This document shows, in pieces, positions 29,301 through 42,111 of a stretch of DNA of 64,000 bases. Origin of the DNA: Alligator mississippiensis (taxonomy: Eukaryota; Chordata; Crocodylia; Alligatoridae); contig NC_081833.1 in assembly GCF_030867095.1 (NCBI RefSeq), positions 76,203,395-76,267,394 of the forward strand, written 5' to 3'. A model generated the notes under the pieces. It ran no database searches and was not told where the DNA came from. It saw nothing but the letters and a program-made list of their open reading frames with translations. Both the position numbers and the translations under genes were made by a program. The first letter of the stretch is position 1, and each line of letters opens with the position of its first letter.

Positions 29301-32300
29301 ACCAGATGAGACTTTCCTTCGCAGGCTCCGTTCCACGGCTTCCCCCAGCCCCGGTCCTGTGGGTGGCCCCGCCGGCCTCTCCCCGAGGAGGTGGGCGAGG
29401 ATACCCCATGTCTCCGGGGCGGGGGTGGCAGGGCGTGGGACTGAGTTGCGGCCCGTGGGGACGCGGGAAACCCGTCTCCCAGCAGCGGGCTGGGGGAGCG
29501 CTGGGAACAGAGCTGGGGCAGTACCAGGCTGGCATCCAAGGGCTCTGACCCCATCACCTTTGCTTGGTGTTTGATCTTGAAGCATGGAGCGAGTAGAGGC
29601 CTGGGGGTCGAGCGTGTCGGATACAGCCCGGCAGCCTCCTGCTAGAGCCGCGGACCCCTCGCTCCCTTCAGCCCCGAGCGTGGGCCAAGGCACGTGCGGA
29701 GGCAGGTCGGGGTGGCCACTGCCCGAGCCTCGGGGTTGGGAGCAGGAAGGGGGCACCGTGCTGTGGGGAGGCGTGGGCTTGGCCACGCTCGTCCCAGCAG
29801 TGGTGCCGCCAGAGGAGATGCTTCCTGGCCTCGGGGCTGGAGAAGCGTTGCTTGGTGCCTTGGCCACGGGTCCGGGCAGCCCAGCACGCACAGGGGCTGC
29901 ACGTCTGCTCCCAGAGCAGAGGCTGTGGCCTGTTGGGACTGGGCTGCAGTAGGCTTGAGGCTGCCCGGGCTTGCAGTTGAAAGCCCTTTGCTCAGGGTTT
30001 TCCCTAAGTCTTTTGGGGGAAGCGGGGTTAGGAAACCAGTGATGAGGGTCTTCTCCTTGCACTGATTCAGCCGCCCTAGTGTAGACAGCCCAGCCTCCGG
30101 CACTGATCTGCTGCCATGGCGAGCCAGCTCCGCAGCGGCTGCCCCCACGTGGACACGTCCCGCCTGTGCCCAGTCACCCGTGAAGGTGCTCGGCCGTGCT
30201 GCTGTGTCACAGCTTCCAGGGAAGCGAGTATGGGCAGCGCCCCCTCCGCCTCCCCCTCCTGACACCCGAAGTGCTTGGAGCTGCGCTGCCATGGCGAGAA
30301 ACATCCCCGCCTTGGCGAGAAACCCCCGGGCGACTGTTTCCCGGCAGCTCGGAGGCCGAGCGAGCGGTGGGAAGTTGGACAGCGCCGTGTTTCCGCAGCT
30401 GGGCCGCAGCAGTGCAGGATGGGTGGCCGCTGACCCCGACCGCCTCCATTGTGCTGCCTGCTCTTGTCTTTCCGCTCGAGCTGGGATGAGCTGTCGGGGC
30501 TCGGGGCCATCTCTGGGGCGGAGGCGCTGCCTGGCTCTGCTCCACGCCGGGGGCCCGTGCGCTGCCCGTGACGGGCTCCTCCAGGAGCGACCAGCGCTTC
30601 CAGCCCGCTCGGCAGCCGGCGTCGCATGGGTCTCTGCTGTTCTGCAGGACAGCGGGTGCCCGGTGCTGTTACCCCCCGCCTGGGGTCATGGGGGTGCTGC
30701 CAGTCCAGACTGCCCCAGCTTGCCTGAACCCCGCAGCAGCCCAGAAGCAGCGTGTCTGTTTGCTGTCTTAGGTAGTGCCACGCTTCACAGGGGCTCCCCA
30801 GCACGCGGAGCCCAGAAAGCCTGGAGCAGGGCTGTGTGCCCGGGGAGGGACCCCAGAGGCGCCCTCCCGGGACGTGTCCACGCTTGCAGGGAGCTCCGGG
30901 TTGGAGATGGCAGGGGGGACGGAGAGCTCATGGGGTTTTAACCGTGCTGTGGGAAGGAGCCGGTGGTTTCTGGGAACCAGCCGACGACAGCTCTGTGGCC
31001 ACAATGAATAACCAGCGCGTGTTGGCCTGGGCGGTTTGCGCTCGCTCCTCCGGCCCCGGAGCGCTGAAGCAGAGGGGAGGGGGCCGGGCTGGTCTCGCCT
31101 GCATTTGCAAGGAGCCTGGTGGCAGGCGCTGCCCGACTCCACGCTCCCCGTGCTGCAGCCCTTCGTCTTGGTCTTGGCCTCCACGCGTTGCTAAACGTGG
31201 CTGTCCCCGTTTGTAACCCCACTGGCTGCAAGCATCTGTGGCTGGGGCGTGACCCTGGGAGGCAGAAGGCTCTGGAGCTTGTTTCCCAGCCGGGCAAGGA
31301 AGCTAGGGGCCGAAAAGGCCCCTGTGGCTCCCTCAGGAGCTCGCTGCCTGCCTTGCACCACATGTCGTGGGAGCACCAGGAGCTGCCGGGTCCCAGCGCA
31401 GGTCGCAGCAAGACGTAGGGCATGGCTGGGCCCCCGCATGGGCCGCAGGATGCTCCGGGCTTGTCCAGACCTCCTGTTGCCCATGTGCATGTACAGGATG
31501 GCAGTCAGGGGCAGGGGGTATGTGTAATGCGTTGCCTTTATCCAGACAGCATCTGGGGGATGTGGTGCCAGGCCACTGGGGCAAGTAGGCAGGAGCAGGA
31601 AGGGTTGCTGTGAAACCCCCAGCGCTGGCGTGGGCTGGCTGGTGGCTTTGCCTGTGCCCCCCGCAAGGGGAGCCATGCATGCTGCATGCAGAGGGGCTGC
31701 CCGCGTTGGCTCGCAGGGCTCTTCCGCCAAGCCCAAAGAGGGGGTCCTGCGTCAAAGCCGAGTCCCTGGGAGCCCCATCGGTCTCCTACGTTGTAAACCC
31801 GCTGGTCCTGGGGCTGGTGCTGCCCTTGCCAGGCTGGAGGGGGGCTAGGATCAGTGGAGGGGGCATGGGTTGATCACTCACGCCTTGCCCTCTCCCTTCT
31901 CATTCGCAGTGAAGTACATGCAGGAGGTGACCCCCTACATCAAGAGGCCATCGCTGGTATCGGACTTGCCCTGGGACGGGGCCGCCCCCCAGTCCCCGAG
32001 CCTGAGTGGCAGCGAGGACTCGGGCTCCCCCCAGCACCACACCGGTGCCCGGGACCGCAAGGTGATCCCCCTCAAGATGTGCTACATAGCTCGAAACCTG
32101 AGCATGCCCGACCTGGAGAACAGGTGAGCGGGCTGGCAGCCGGGGGCACGGCGGAGGCCGGTGCCCGGACAGGGGGAATGGCTGGTGGCACAGCCTGCGT
32201 CTGCACGGGTGTCGGGGGCAGGCCCCGTCGGGAAGCGTCATGGCAGCAAACGGGCCTGTCTGCAGGGCCCCCTGCTCTGCCGGGCGCGGGTTACGTGTCA

Positions 32301-35300
32301 CTGCTGACAGACGGGCCACCCTCCCCGGGGTGTGTCGGGAAGCGCTGGGTGTTGCCGGATGCCTGGGTAACCCGCTGGCTGAGCTGTCTCTGCAGAGATG
32401 CGGGCTCTGGTCCTGCACTACGCACGGCCTGCAGCGGGAGCGCTGCCCTTCCACCAGCCCCTGTGCAGGGGCTGGCACAGGGACTCGGCCCGCATCTCTG
32501 CCGAGCAGCCGAAAACAGACCGCTGGGGCCGGGGCTGCTCTCACCTCCTGATTCACCCAGTGGATCGTCAGTGCAGCTCTCAGGAAATGCTTGGTGGCTT
32601 GGCATGTGGCCAGAGCGTCCCACGCCGTGTCCCTTCCCCGCTCCACCGCCCCAGCCCCAGCCTGCTGGCTGCCAGCCGGGTGGTGCTCAGCACCCGAGTG
32701 CTTGGGGTGGGAGGGGATGGCCTGGATTGCAGGTCTTCCCGCAGCAATCTCCTTCCCGGTGCCTGTGCTCGGCTCATGGCTGCGGAGGTGCAGCCTTGGA
32801 AGGTTGCCCCCGCCCAGCCCGCAGCTCTGGAGCAGCTGGGTCATCCTGCTAGAGCGCTGGTATGGGGCAGCAGCATGTTGGATGTCATTAGGGTTCAGGG
32901 TTAACACCCCATGGCAAGAGCACCTGGCTGTGATCCCTCCTGTGCTCATGTCCAGACCCCCTCCCCAGGGCCTGAGAGCTGCAGCCCCCAGACCCCACGG
33001 TTGGGGGTGGCAGCTGGGTGCCGCTCTGTGGTGCAGCTGAGCAGAGGTGCCCAGATCAGGCAGCGTGGGGGGAACCGGCTTGGCGCATGCTGTGCACCCC
33101 CCAGCTGGCTGCCAAGTGTCTTGGCCAAGCAGCGCTCCCCTGCTCGCCCAGGAAATGCACGCAAGCAGCAGCAGAGCAGGGCCTGCGGCGCAGCACCGAG
33201 CAGGGAGGAAATGACTCACTGCCTGCGGTAACAGCTTCCCCTTGGCTTGCACCTCTGCCACCTCTGCACCAAGCCCCAGGCTCCCTCTCGCTGAGAAACC
33301 AGAGCGCCCAAAGTCTTCAGGGCCCCGTGTTGTCCCCAGGCAGCTCCCACGGGCTCGGGCTGATCCAAGGCCTGGGCTCGAGCACCCGAGAAACAGAAAT
33401 CCTTGGGCTGGGTGGAGGACAACGGGCTGGCTCATCTGAGCCCTGCAAGGAGGCAGGTTTCGCTGCTCCCAAACTGCTCCAGCAGGCTCCAGGTGCCCGG
33501 GGGGCAAGAGCTTGTCTGTGGTGCTTGGAGTGGGTCACTTTGTCTGGCTGCAGCCTCTGCCTCGGACACTAAACTGGTCCGAGCTGCGGCCAGCCCCAAT
33601 GCATGCCATCCCCGCCCGCGTGCTGCGGGCTTGGCCCTGTGGGTGACTACGTGCACGAGGGGCAGTGTTGGCTCTGACACCGAAGCGGCCGGGCCAGGAA
33701 GATGCCGATGTCTAGAGCAGGGCAGGGAGACACTGAACAGCCCCTGCCTCTTGCTGCTCGGACAGGGTCTGAGAAGCCGTGTTGCAAGTGCGTGCCGTGG
33801 GGCCGAGGTCTCGGTTTTCCCATCGTCCAACACAAAGGGCGGCGACCCCGTCACTGCAGGGGAAGGGGCACCCAAGGGGCCTGGCAACATGCAGCTGGGC
33901 TTTGGGCCAGGAAAGGCCCAGGAGTCCTTGGCACTGCAGGCTTGCACAGCATGGGGACATCCCGGGCCGCCGGCGCTGGCTGCAGCGAGGGAGGGTGGGC
34001 GCGGGGCTGCGTAGCCAGGAGGAAACGCTGCGTCAGCACAAAGAGCAGGGCCGAGAGCTCGACAGCTGTGCCGAGCCAGGGAGCGGCATGGGGGAGGGAG
34101 CGTCTGGGTCCCCGGGCTGCTGTCGCGTGCTGGGTCCTGGCGCGCTGCCAGAGCCGCTGCCTGCTGCGGAGGCGCTCGCTGCAGCCCTGGGTTGCGAGGG
34201 GCTGCCTGGGTCGGGTGCACGCACACGGTGCCCCCGGCTCCGGCTGCCACACAGCTGCTCAAGGCTGCAGTCTCATCCTTTGGGCTGCTTGGGGCTGATG
34301 CCCCCTCTGCAGCTAGCCAAGCGGGGCTGTCCGGCCGGCTGCGAGCAGGCCACGCATTCCCCATCTGGCGGTGGGGGGTCTCTCAGATGGGAGAGCCTGC
34401 AGCCTGGTCCCAGTTTTGTTGTGCAGAGGAGCCGGCTTCTCCCTTCCCTTGGCCCCAGGTACAGTCTGTGCGAGTGGTGCTGGGTGGTGCCCGGCGGAGG
34501 GGAGACCCGGGTGGAAGTTCAGGCCCAGGCTCTGACGCCACAGGCGTTTCTTCCCCTCCACAGGCTGATCGAGCTGCACTCCCCAGACAGCCGCAACACG
34601 CTGATCCTCCGCTGCAAGGACACGGCCACGGCCCACGCCTGGTTCACAGCCATCCATGCCAACATCGCGGCACTCTTGCCGCAGGTCCTGGCCGAGCTCA
34701 ACGCCACGCTGGGTACCAGCAACGCTACGGGCAGCAGCAAGGAGGTCAAGCATGTCGCCTGGCTGGCAGAGCAGGTACGGCGTCCCCCTGCCCAGCCTCT
34801 CCCGTGGTCAGATGCTCCCAGCAGCACCTATCAGCCCTGGCAGTGGGGCTGCTCTGGTCACAGAGGTGCTAAAGCCATCCCTGCTTGTCTTCCCCGTCCT
34901 GCCAGACCTTGGCAGTACTTGCTTGGGCTGGTTGTCCTGGGAGCAGCAGGTGACTGGGCTCCCTGCCTGTGGGAGATCTTGCCAGCCTGCTTGACCCCGG
35001 ATCAGTGCAGATGTCCCTGCCTGCCCCCAGGGCCCCCGGCTTCTGCACCCCGCAGTACCAACCCCTGCCCCTTCTTGCAGGCCAGGCTGGACGGGGGAAG
35101 GCAGCAGTGGCGGCCAGTCCTCATGGCCATGACAGAGAAGGACCTGCTGCTCTACGACTCCATGCCATGGACCAGAGATGCCTGGGCATCGCCGTGCCAC
35201 AGCTACCCCCTCTTGGCCACCAGGTATGGATCGAGCCACGGTGCAACTGCTGCCAGGGTGGAGAGGGGAGGGGAGCAATGATGCTACTGTAACCAAGCAA

Positions 35301-38300
35301 GTGGTGCCCAGGCCTGTGCCCCTCTGGTGCCTGTCCCCTGTCTGCCATTGCAAAGCTGCAGTTGTTCAAGGGGAAACTGAGGCACACAGATCTCTCCCTC
35401 AGGCCAAGCTGTGAGCAACTGATGGGCTGGCATTTGCCTGTTTTGTTGGTGGTATTCACAGCAGCGGGCTGGTGGACCACAGCGGAGGCTGCTCTTAGCT
35501 CTTGGGATGTGCCCCAGCCGCTGCGTAAAGTCACATTCTTTATGATCCTGATGCTTCTGCTTTGGCCACTGGCCATGGATGACCGGTCAGCACTGACGTG
35601 AGTGCCCCACAGCCCCCCAGGAGCTCCCTTGCAGCTGCCAATGGGTGTGCTCCAGCCTGGCTCTGCGAGCGCAGAGGGTGAGTCACTGGCGCCACGTGCC
35701 AGGATCACGGGGCTCGTTCCAGGCCTGTGGAGAAGCAAGCATGGAGCTGGAGCCCGGAGAGGAGCAGCAGAGCTATTTGGATGCTGGCGCCCCAACTGTT
35801 TCTAGCCCCATCTCCCCCACTCCCACGCCCTGCCTCGCCGGGGCCGCACAGCTGCAGCCGGCAGGCTCGGAGCATCCCAGGGGAGGCTCACGGAGGCCCC
35901 GGTGCAATGTGGATCCTGCAGCTGGATGGAATCGCGTTCCCAGCCAGAGCTGTCGGGGGAAACGCTCCTCTGGATGCGGCGCTCGTGGAACATCTGGCAG
36001 GCGGCTGGGAACATCCCGGGGGCCAGCGGGGCCCCTGCCTCCACATCCCCCTCGCTTGGCACAGGGCAGGCATGGCTGAGCTGGCAGCCAGGCCCCTCCT
36101 CCCCGGGGCTGGGCGCGGGCCGGGTGCTTGCAGGAGCAAGTCTGGGCTAGTGCTGCCGAGCAGCTCTGGGAGCTGTGGCCCATCCTGGGCTGGGCGGGCC
36201 CATTCCCCAGGAGCTTCTGCCATGCACCGTTGCTCTGCTCCCCATGGCAGGCAGCACCACTGTGTGCTCGCTGGCTGGGGCTGGACGGGAAGGAGCCGGG
36301 GTGTCTGCTGGGCGGTTCTGCCTGGGTGCGAAGGAGAGGGCCCAACAGGGTCCCCCCAGCTCACCATGCAGGGGCTCCCACGTCACGCAAGCCCTAGTTA
36401 TGGCAGGCTGGTTTCTGTCCCAGGATGCAGCTCCTCAAGCTGCCAGCCCTGACGCATGGGCACGTGCTCACTCCCAGCCCAGCCTTCCCCAAGGCCAGCA
36501 CGAACCCCTGTGTTCTCGTGCCAGCATTGTCCTGGCGCCGCAGCTGCTCTTCCCCGCCCCGGCATGCACCTCCCACTGTGTTCAGAGCCGCTGTGCTCCT
36601 GCTGGGACTTGTCTGGTAGCCCGGCCTGGCCGAGCTGCCCGGTGCAGCGGAAGATGGTGTGCGGTGGTCTCCGCTTTGAAGCCATTGCAGCCTTTGTCCA
36701 GAGATGCAGCTCCTTCTCCTCTCGAGCCATCCTTCCCAAGGAGCCCTCTGCGAGCCAGGACCCTGAGCAGACTCTCTCTGCTGCCTCTACGCAGCAGCAG
36801 GGGATTTCTGGGGCTGGTCTCCTCCGCCAGACACTGCTGCATGGAGCTGGGGGTTATGGTGACGCATGCACCGTCTGCTCTGGCTCCATCCAGGGAGGTG
36901 ACCCAGTGCTGAGTGACACCGGTGGTTCCAGCTGCACCCACCAGCATCAGCTGAGGTCAAAGCTGGGCCCGGGTCTCCCAGCCTGGCATGCCGGGGAGCA
37001 GGCTACCATGGTGGCTGCAAGCTGATCACTTCCTGCTTGCTGCGGGGAAGCAATCCCAACAAGGCCCCCAACAGTGCCGTGGTGCACACGAATGCTGCTG
37101 GAAGCCTGCATGTGCCGTCACAGCACGACAGGTCTCCCAAGTGCTTCCCGTCATTGGGCTGTCCACGAGATGGCCCCGTGAGGAGCCGGCATCCGCTTTC
37201 CCTCCCAGCGCCATGCGGACAGAGGCACTCTCTTGTGTCCCTGCATGCCGCGCTCAGCCTGGGTACCATCATCGTGAAGGCTGATCAGGCCTCCCCTCCC
37301 CGTACTTGGTGCTGGGGTGCTGTTCTGGATACACATGGACCTTTCAGTGGCTGGTAGCAGGGGCACCCTGAAAGGCAGCATGCAGCATGTGCTGGGGAGA
37401 GCAGGGCACTGGAGCTGGGCTCTGGCATGTCTGAGCAGTGGGGGTGAAGCCAGCTGTCCAGGGCTGGCTGTGGGGAGACGGGGGTGGCGGGTTGGTTCGT
37501 ATCTATTAACCAAGCCCCATACAGCTGTGGTCAGCTCCTTCCCTTCTACCCTCCTCTTTCCTGTCCTCTTCTGCAGGCTGGTTCACTCTGGCTCAGGGCG
37601 CCGGTCTCCGTGCCTCGGCTCCGAGCTCACCTTTGCCACGCGGACGGGCTCTCGTCAGGGCATCGAGATGCACGTCTTCCGGGTGGAGACGCATCGGGAC
37701 CTCTCATCCTGGACCCGGGTCCTGGTGCAAGGCTGCCACGCTGCCGCTGAGCTCATCAAGGAGGTGGTCCTAGGTACAGCGCACACAGCGGAGAGCGGTC
37801 ATGGCTCAGAGCCCTGGTTGTCTCACCTCGCAGGCAGGCAGGCAGCTTACCTGCAGCCAGGCCCCGGTGTTGGCAGCTTCCTGGGGCTGAGCCCCTGCTT
37901 GGAGGTCTCTGAGCTCGTCCTGAGCCACACAGGACCCAGCTGGAGGGCATGATCCCACGCTAAGATGCACAGGGCCTGGACGAGGCATAGGAAGCAAAGA
38001 GGAGCGTGGGCTTTTGGAGAAAGCCACGTCCCCTGGCATGGGAAGACCTTCCTGGGTGCTAGGAGCCGGGCAGCTCTGGTGCTGCGATGGTGGCAGGGGG
38101 GTGAGCATGGAGGCTGCTGTGAGGTCTGTGTTGCCAGCGGATGCAGCAGTCTCAAATGGAAGCAATTATCTCGCAACACTTGTGCCTCCACTGTGCCCTG
38201 GGCAGCGTCCAGCCTTGCAGCCAAGTGTCCCAGCCATGGCTCCAGGGAAGCCTTGGTGAGAAGTTTCAGCCGACGGGAGCCTGGGGGTTGTGTCTGCATC

Positions 38301-41300
38301 CCCACTGCAAGGGTGATTGGCTGGCACCTCACTGGTACCACACTGGCCGGTACCCCTGGAGCATAAGGGGCAGAGAGAGGCTGTCACGGTGCCCGCTCCC
38401 CAGATGGCTCTGCCCATGGGAGGCAGAGCTCAAGGCTGGAAGGAGCCTCCCATCCCATCAGGTCCAGGCTCGTTTGCCCCGAGGGTCCCCATGTCCACCG
38501 CCCCTCCCCTGCACTGCAGCCACGCGGTGTCTTGCAAGAGCCCTTCAGCATGGCGGGGGTCAAGAGCAGGGGGCGTACTTGGTAGGTTCACGTGCGCTCG
38601 GACAGCTTTAGGGAAGGGGACGCAGCCTCGGGCTGTAGAGGGAAGCCAGAAACCCAGCACGGGTCCTTGTTAATCTGACCGGGGGAGGGGGGGATTCCTC
38701 CTGCCCCCACCTTGCAGCCAGATGGGCCCAGCATGGGCAGAGAGGCTACCAGCTGAAGTGGGGAGTCTGCGCCCAGCGCTCGCACACATGCACGCATGCA
38801 TGCACACACACGCACGCACACCCCCGCCCCCCGCTTTGCAGGCTCGACTCGTCCCTGCCTCTCTGCAGCCGTTGATCTCCTGCTGAGATTGTTGTTTATC
38901 TTCAGCAGCCGTTCCCGTCCCCGGCGCTCTGCCGCCCCGTGTCTATAGAGCGTGATTGTATCCCCTCGCCACCCTCGCTTCTGCTCCGCTGAACAAGCGG
39001 GCGCTGTCAGGCGCCTCCCCCTCCCCTGACCTCCCCGGCGCCCTTGTCTCTACCCATCGCAGTTGGATTTAATCAGGCTCTTTAACCCGAGTGACCAGGC
39101 CTGGTTGAAACAGGGCCTTGCTCACGCCCCAGACGAGGGTGCTGTAACTTCCCCAGTGCCGGGCGGGTCCTTGAGGCCTTGCCCGCAGCAGTAGGATGGC
39201 CACAAGCTGCCAGGGACTAGCGCGCCCCAGCCCCTCTCTTCTTCACCACCTCCTGTGTGACCCGCCGCCCGGCAGGGCCGTGCTGGCACCAGTCCCAAAG
39301 TGCACAACTCCGCCGTCTGTTCCACGAAGCCATTTCTGCCACTCCACCCCAGGGGACGGTCCCTCTGGCATGAGCGCCCCATCTTCCTCCCGCTGGGCCG
39401 CACTTGGCAGCCCGACGCGGCTAATGAAAGGGTCAGGGAGGAGGATGGGCCCCGGGGGACGCTGCTACTGCCCCCGCTGCAGCCTGAGCTGAGCGCCTGG
39501 GCGAGCAGCCTGGCCGGCCTTAGGAGGCCCACGGCTGCCTCTCATGTCAAGGGCAGAGATGGGGGTGCTGTTAGGGCCTCGTGGGGTGCCCCCAAGCAGG
39601 GGGGTGTGAAGGAGCCAGACCAGTCCCTGCACCCGGGAGTCGGTACGTGGCCCCCGCGCTGGGGCGCCCGGCGGTGCGAGGAGACAGCTAGGGCGGAAGC
39701 CGGGACTGGACTCGGCTCGAGTCCTGGGCTGGAAGCTCCCTCTAGCGCCCAGAGGGAGCGGCCTGCTCCGCCGGCTGCCGGGGCTGGGGTGTGCAGGAAG
39801 GAAGCGAGGGGCATGTTTGCACAAGGTTAGCCCCGTGGAGAGCAGGGCGAGCCTCCCCGTCCTTCCCGCCCCTTCTCCCCATACAGCGTGGTGGTGTTTG
39901 GACGGGGGCCACGCGAGACGGCCGGCCTCGTCCCACCCTCCTGGAACAGCAGCTTCGCGGCTGGAAGGAGAGAGAGGCCTGGGGAGCCCTAGACTTGGTG
40001 CCGTTCACCAGGCCCCTCCTGCCCGGCCCCGCTGTGTACCAAGTGGCGTGGGGCTCCTTCCTAGGAGGAGCCGGTTCAGCCGCAGCCCTCCCCGTGAAGC
40101 CCCTGGGAGGGTCCGTGGCTTCTTCTGGCTGAGCTAACGAGCGATCGGCTTGCTGCTGGGGTTTGCACGGGGTTCCTGCCAGCTTTTGAGCAGACCCCAA
40201 GAGCATGCTGCTCACACAGGGATGGAAACGTGTCTGCAAAGGGTCTCGGGGGGCTTGGAGGTGGTGCCAGAAAGCTGGTTTGAGTGATAGATTACCAGCG
40301 ATACTCCCAGGCTGCTCCCTCTGATGGGTGTGAGCCTCCTGGAGCCGGGCACCCCCTTCCTAGAGCCCCCCAAGGGCAGGGCCTGGCCCCACTTCCAGCG
40401 CCAAGCGGGGTGCTGCGACGACAAGCTCCCCGGGCCTCTGCGCTCGCCGTGGCTGCCGACCGCTGGGGCAGAGCTCGTGTGTCGCCAGGGCCTGCAAGCT
40501 GCCCTCGTGGCACGAGACATGCAGGTCTTGCCAGCCCTGATTCCTGGAACAGCATCGGGACCGCCTGGCAGGGCTGGTTGCAAAGGCCTCAGTGATGCAG
40601 GGATTGATTTAAGCTGTTCAAAACCACCTTCGTTTGACCCAGTGGCCTAATAATTGCACTTGGGGGTGGGGGGGACTGCTTCTGGGAGGGCCCAGGGGCC
40701 GTCTCCAGCAGCAGGATCGGGCAGTGAGTGCCTGCCCATCGCAGGTGTTTCCATTGCCACAAAACGGGGGAAAGCAGCTTCTGCAAGGCTCCTCGGGCTG
40801 CCCTGGGCTCGTGCGCGCCTGTGAACGCTTCGTGCCTGCGGCTGAGCCTGGGCGGGGTGGGGAGCCGGTGCCAGGCGTTCTTGGAGGCTTCGTTGTCTTG
40901 CATTCCCCGTGCACCCTGGGGGGGCTGCGAAAGCAAAACCTGAGCAATCTCTGGCACTTCCTGGGCACAGATACTGTTTCGGGCAACTGCCCGAGACGGA
41001 AGGGAGAGATCCCTGGCGGGGAGGGGCGTATCCTGTCCCCGGATGCAGCCAGCACGGCCTGCTTGGGACGTGGTCCAGGGCGCCAGCGGGGGGTCGGTCG
41101 TCCAGCCTCAGCTCAGTTACAGGATGTATCTAGTCCTGGCTCCAGCGCTGCCCCCAGAGCCTCCTCTGTGTCCCCCGTCCCAGCGCACGCTCGCACTGCC
41201 CCTGTCCCCACGTGGCCTGTACCCGCAGTGGAGCTGGGTTACCAGCTAGCTGCATGGTGAATTCCCAGCTCTGAGCTCTTCAGCAGGGACCACCCGTCTG

Positions 41301-42111
41301 CAGCTGGGAGCCCTGAGTGCCCTCGTGCCCATGGCAGTGCCTGGGCATTGAGATGGGCCAGCTCGTGGTTCACCATCATTGCACGCTTCTGGGTGAGCTT
41401 GGGGGCTGCTTCCCCCCGGGCTACGGGGGCACAGGCCAGCATGGGGCTCGGGGGCTGGGTTTGTGTGGCCAAGCCCTGAGGCCCTGCTGTCTCTGCAGGC
41501 TGCACGCTGAACGGCCAGGAGGCGAAGCTCACGATTCACTACGAGAGCGGCTTCACCATCTCCGAAGAGGAGGCAGGTGCCAGCAGCGTCCTCTTCCGCT
41601 ACCCCTACGAGAGGCTGAGGATGTCTGCGGACGACGGCATCAGGAACCTCTACCTGGACTTCGGCGGCCCCGAAGGGGAGCTGGTGAGGACGCGTCTGGG
41701 CGGGTGGTGGACCGGGTCCCTCGGTGGCCGGGGCTTAGGGTGGCACGGGGGTTAGTTCTGGATGGTAGCGCCTGCCTCGCTGGCAGTCATAGCCCTCCTG
41801 TGGGGCAGCTGCCTTGAGCTCCTGTCGCACCTGGCTGGGTGCATCCAGCTGACCCATGCATGCACCATGCTGGCAGAGCCAGTCCGCCCTTGTTGCTGCC
41901 CTAGCTGGGGGAGGCCGGCCAGGAGGGGTGCCCTGGGTCCATACAGTGATGTTTCAGCCTGGGGCAGGTCCCTGTGCTGCACCTGGAGCTGACGGAGCCT
42001 CCTGTCCTTCCTCCCCAGACTCTGGACCTGCACTCCTGCCCCAAGCCCGTCGTGTTCGTGCTGCACACGTTCCTGTCCGCCAAGGTCACCCGCATGGGGC
42101 TACTCGTGTAG
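23359..42111 (+). CDS. SNTB2: SNTB2, beta-2-syntrophin
   Basis: This encodes a peripheral membrane adaptor of the dystrophin/utrophin complex. Its PDZ domain binds channel and receptor tails, and its C-terminal SU region binds dystrophin family members. Exons are 23359-23794, 31910-32123, 34564-34774, 35081-35223, 37577-37773, 41499-41683 and 42019-42111, giving 492 aa. It starts [19 protein letters not shown] (first half of split PH1). The PDZ domain (about 67-145) has the ligand loop GLGISIKGG, and PH1 then resumes near [16 protein letters not shown]2 spans [23 protein letters not shown]-type sequence (exon 4) into exon 5. The SU region ends [11 protein letters not shown]. Human is 540 aa, and the difference is mainly a shorter PH1-PDZ linker and N-terminus. 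Splice phases all agree. Confidence 0.97.
23795..31909 (+). other. SNTB2: SNTB2 intron 1
   Basis: This 8.1-kb intron is the largest in the window. It contains the CR1 LINE remnant at 26078-27090. The rest is GC-rich with many CpG dinucleotides and no coding exon, RNA gene or other transposon that I can support. Confidence 0.75.
26078..27090 (+). mobile_element. CR1 LINE fragment (3' part of the reverse transcriptase plus 3' end)
   Basis: This is a 5'-truncated CR1 non-LTR retrotransposon in SNTB2 intron 1, sense to the gene. Frames read RTQRVVVDG, then the reverse-transcriptase signature [20 protein letters not shown]. Next come [48 protein letters not shown] and [15 protein letters not shown], and finally the CR1 C-terminal block [20 protein letters not shown]. 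The catalytic FADD region is shortened (an apparent internal deletion after SKFAD), and the coding part is split over different frames. The element is therefore a dead copy. The left and right ends are approximate and no target-site duplication was recognised. Confidence 0.93.
32124..34563 (+). other. SNTB2: SNTB2 intron 2
   Basis: This is a 2.4-kb GC-rich intron (donor GTGAGC, acceptor CAG). The long open frame on the opposite strand here is a composition effect. Nothing else was recognised. Confidence 0.7.
35224..37576 (+). other. SNTB2: SNTB2 intron 4
   Basis: This is a 2.35-kb intron with donor GTATGG and a CAG acceptor after a pyrimidine tract. No coding or repeat signal stands out. The neighbouring intron 3 (34775-35080) is only 306 bases. 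Confidence 0.7.
37774..41498 (+). other. SNTB2: SNTB2 intron 5
   Basis: This 3.7-kb intron contains an alternating purine-pyrimidine tract at 38781-38821. A stretch at about 38870-39120 is less GC-biased than its surroundings and could be a conserved non-coding element, but that cannot be judged without an alignment. No exon was recognised. Confidence 0.6.
38781..38821. repeat. 41-bp alternating purine-pyrimidine (CA/CG/TG) tract
   Basis: Every base alternates pyrimidine and purine for 41 positions, built from CA, CG and TG steps with GCATGCATGC inside. It is followed by a C-rich run. Such tracts are classic Z-DNA-prone simple repeats. Confidence 0.85.

Noticed and set aside
31900-33507. 535-codon antisense frame over SNTB2 exon 2 and intron 2
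   Set aside because: It overlaps a confident sense exon and runs into intron with biased composition. There is no domain or splice logic.
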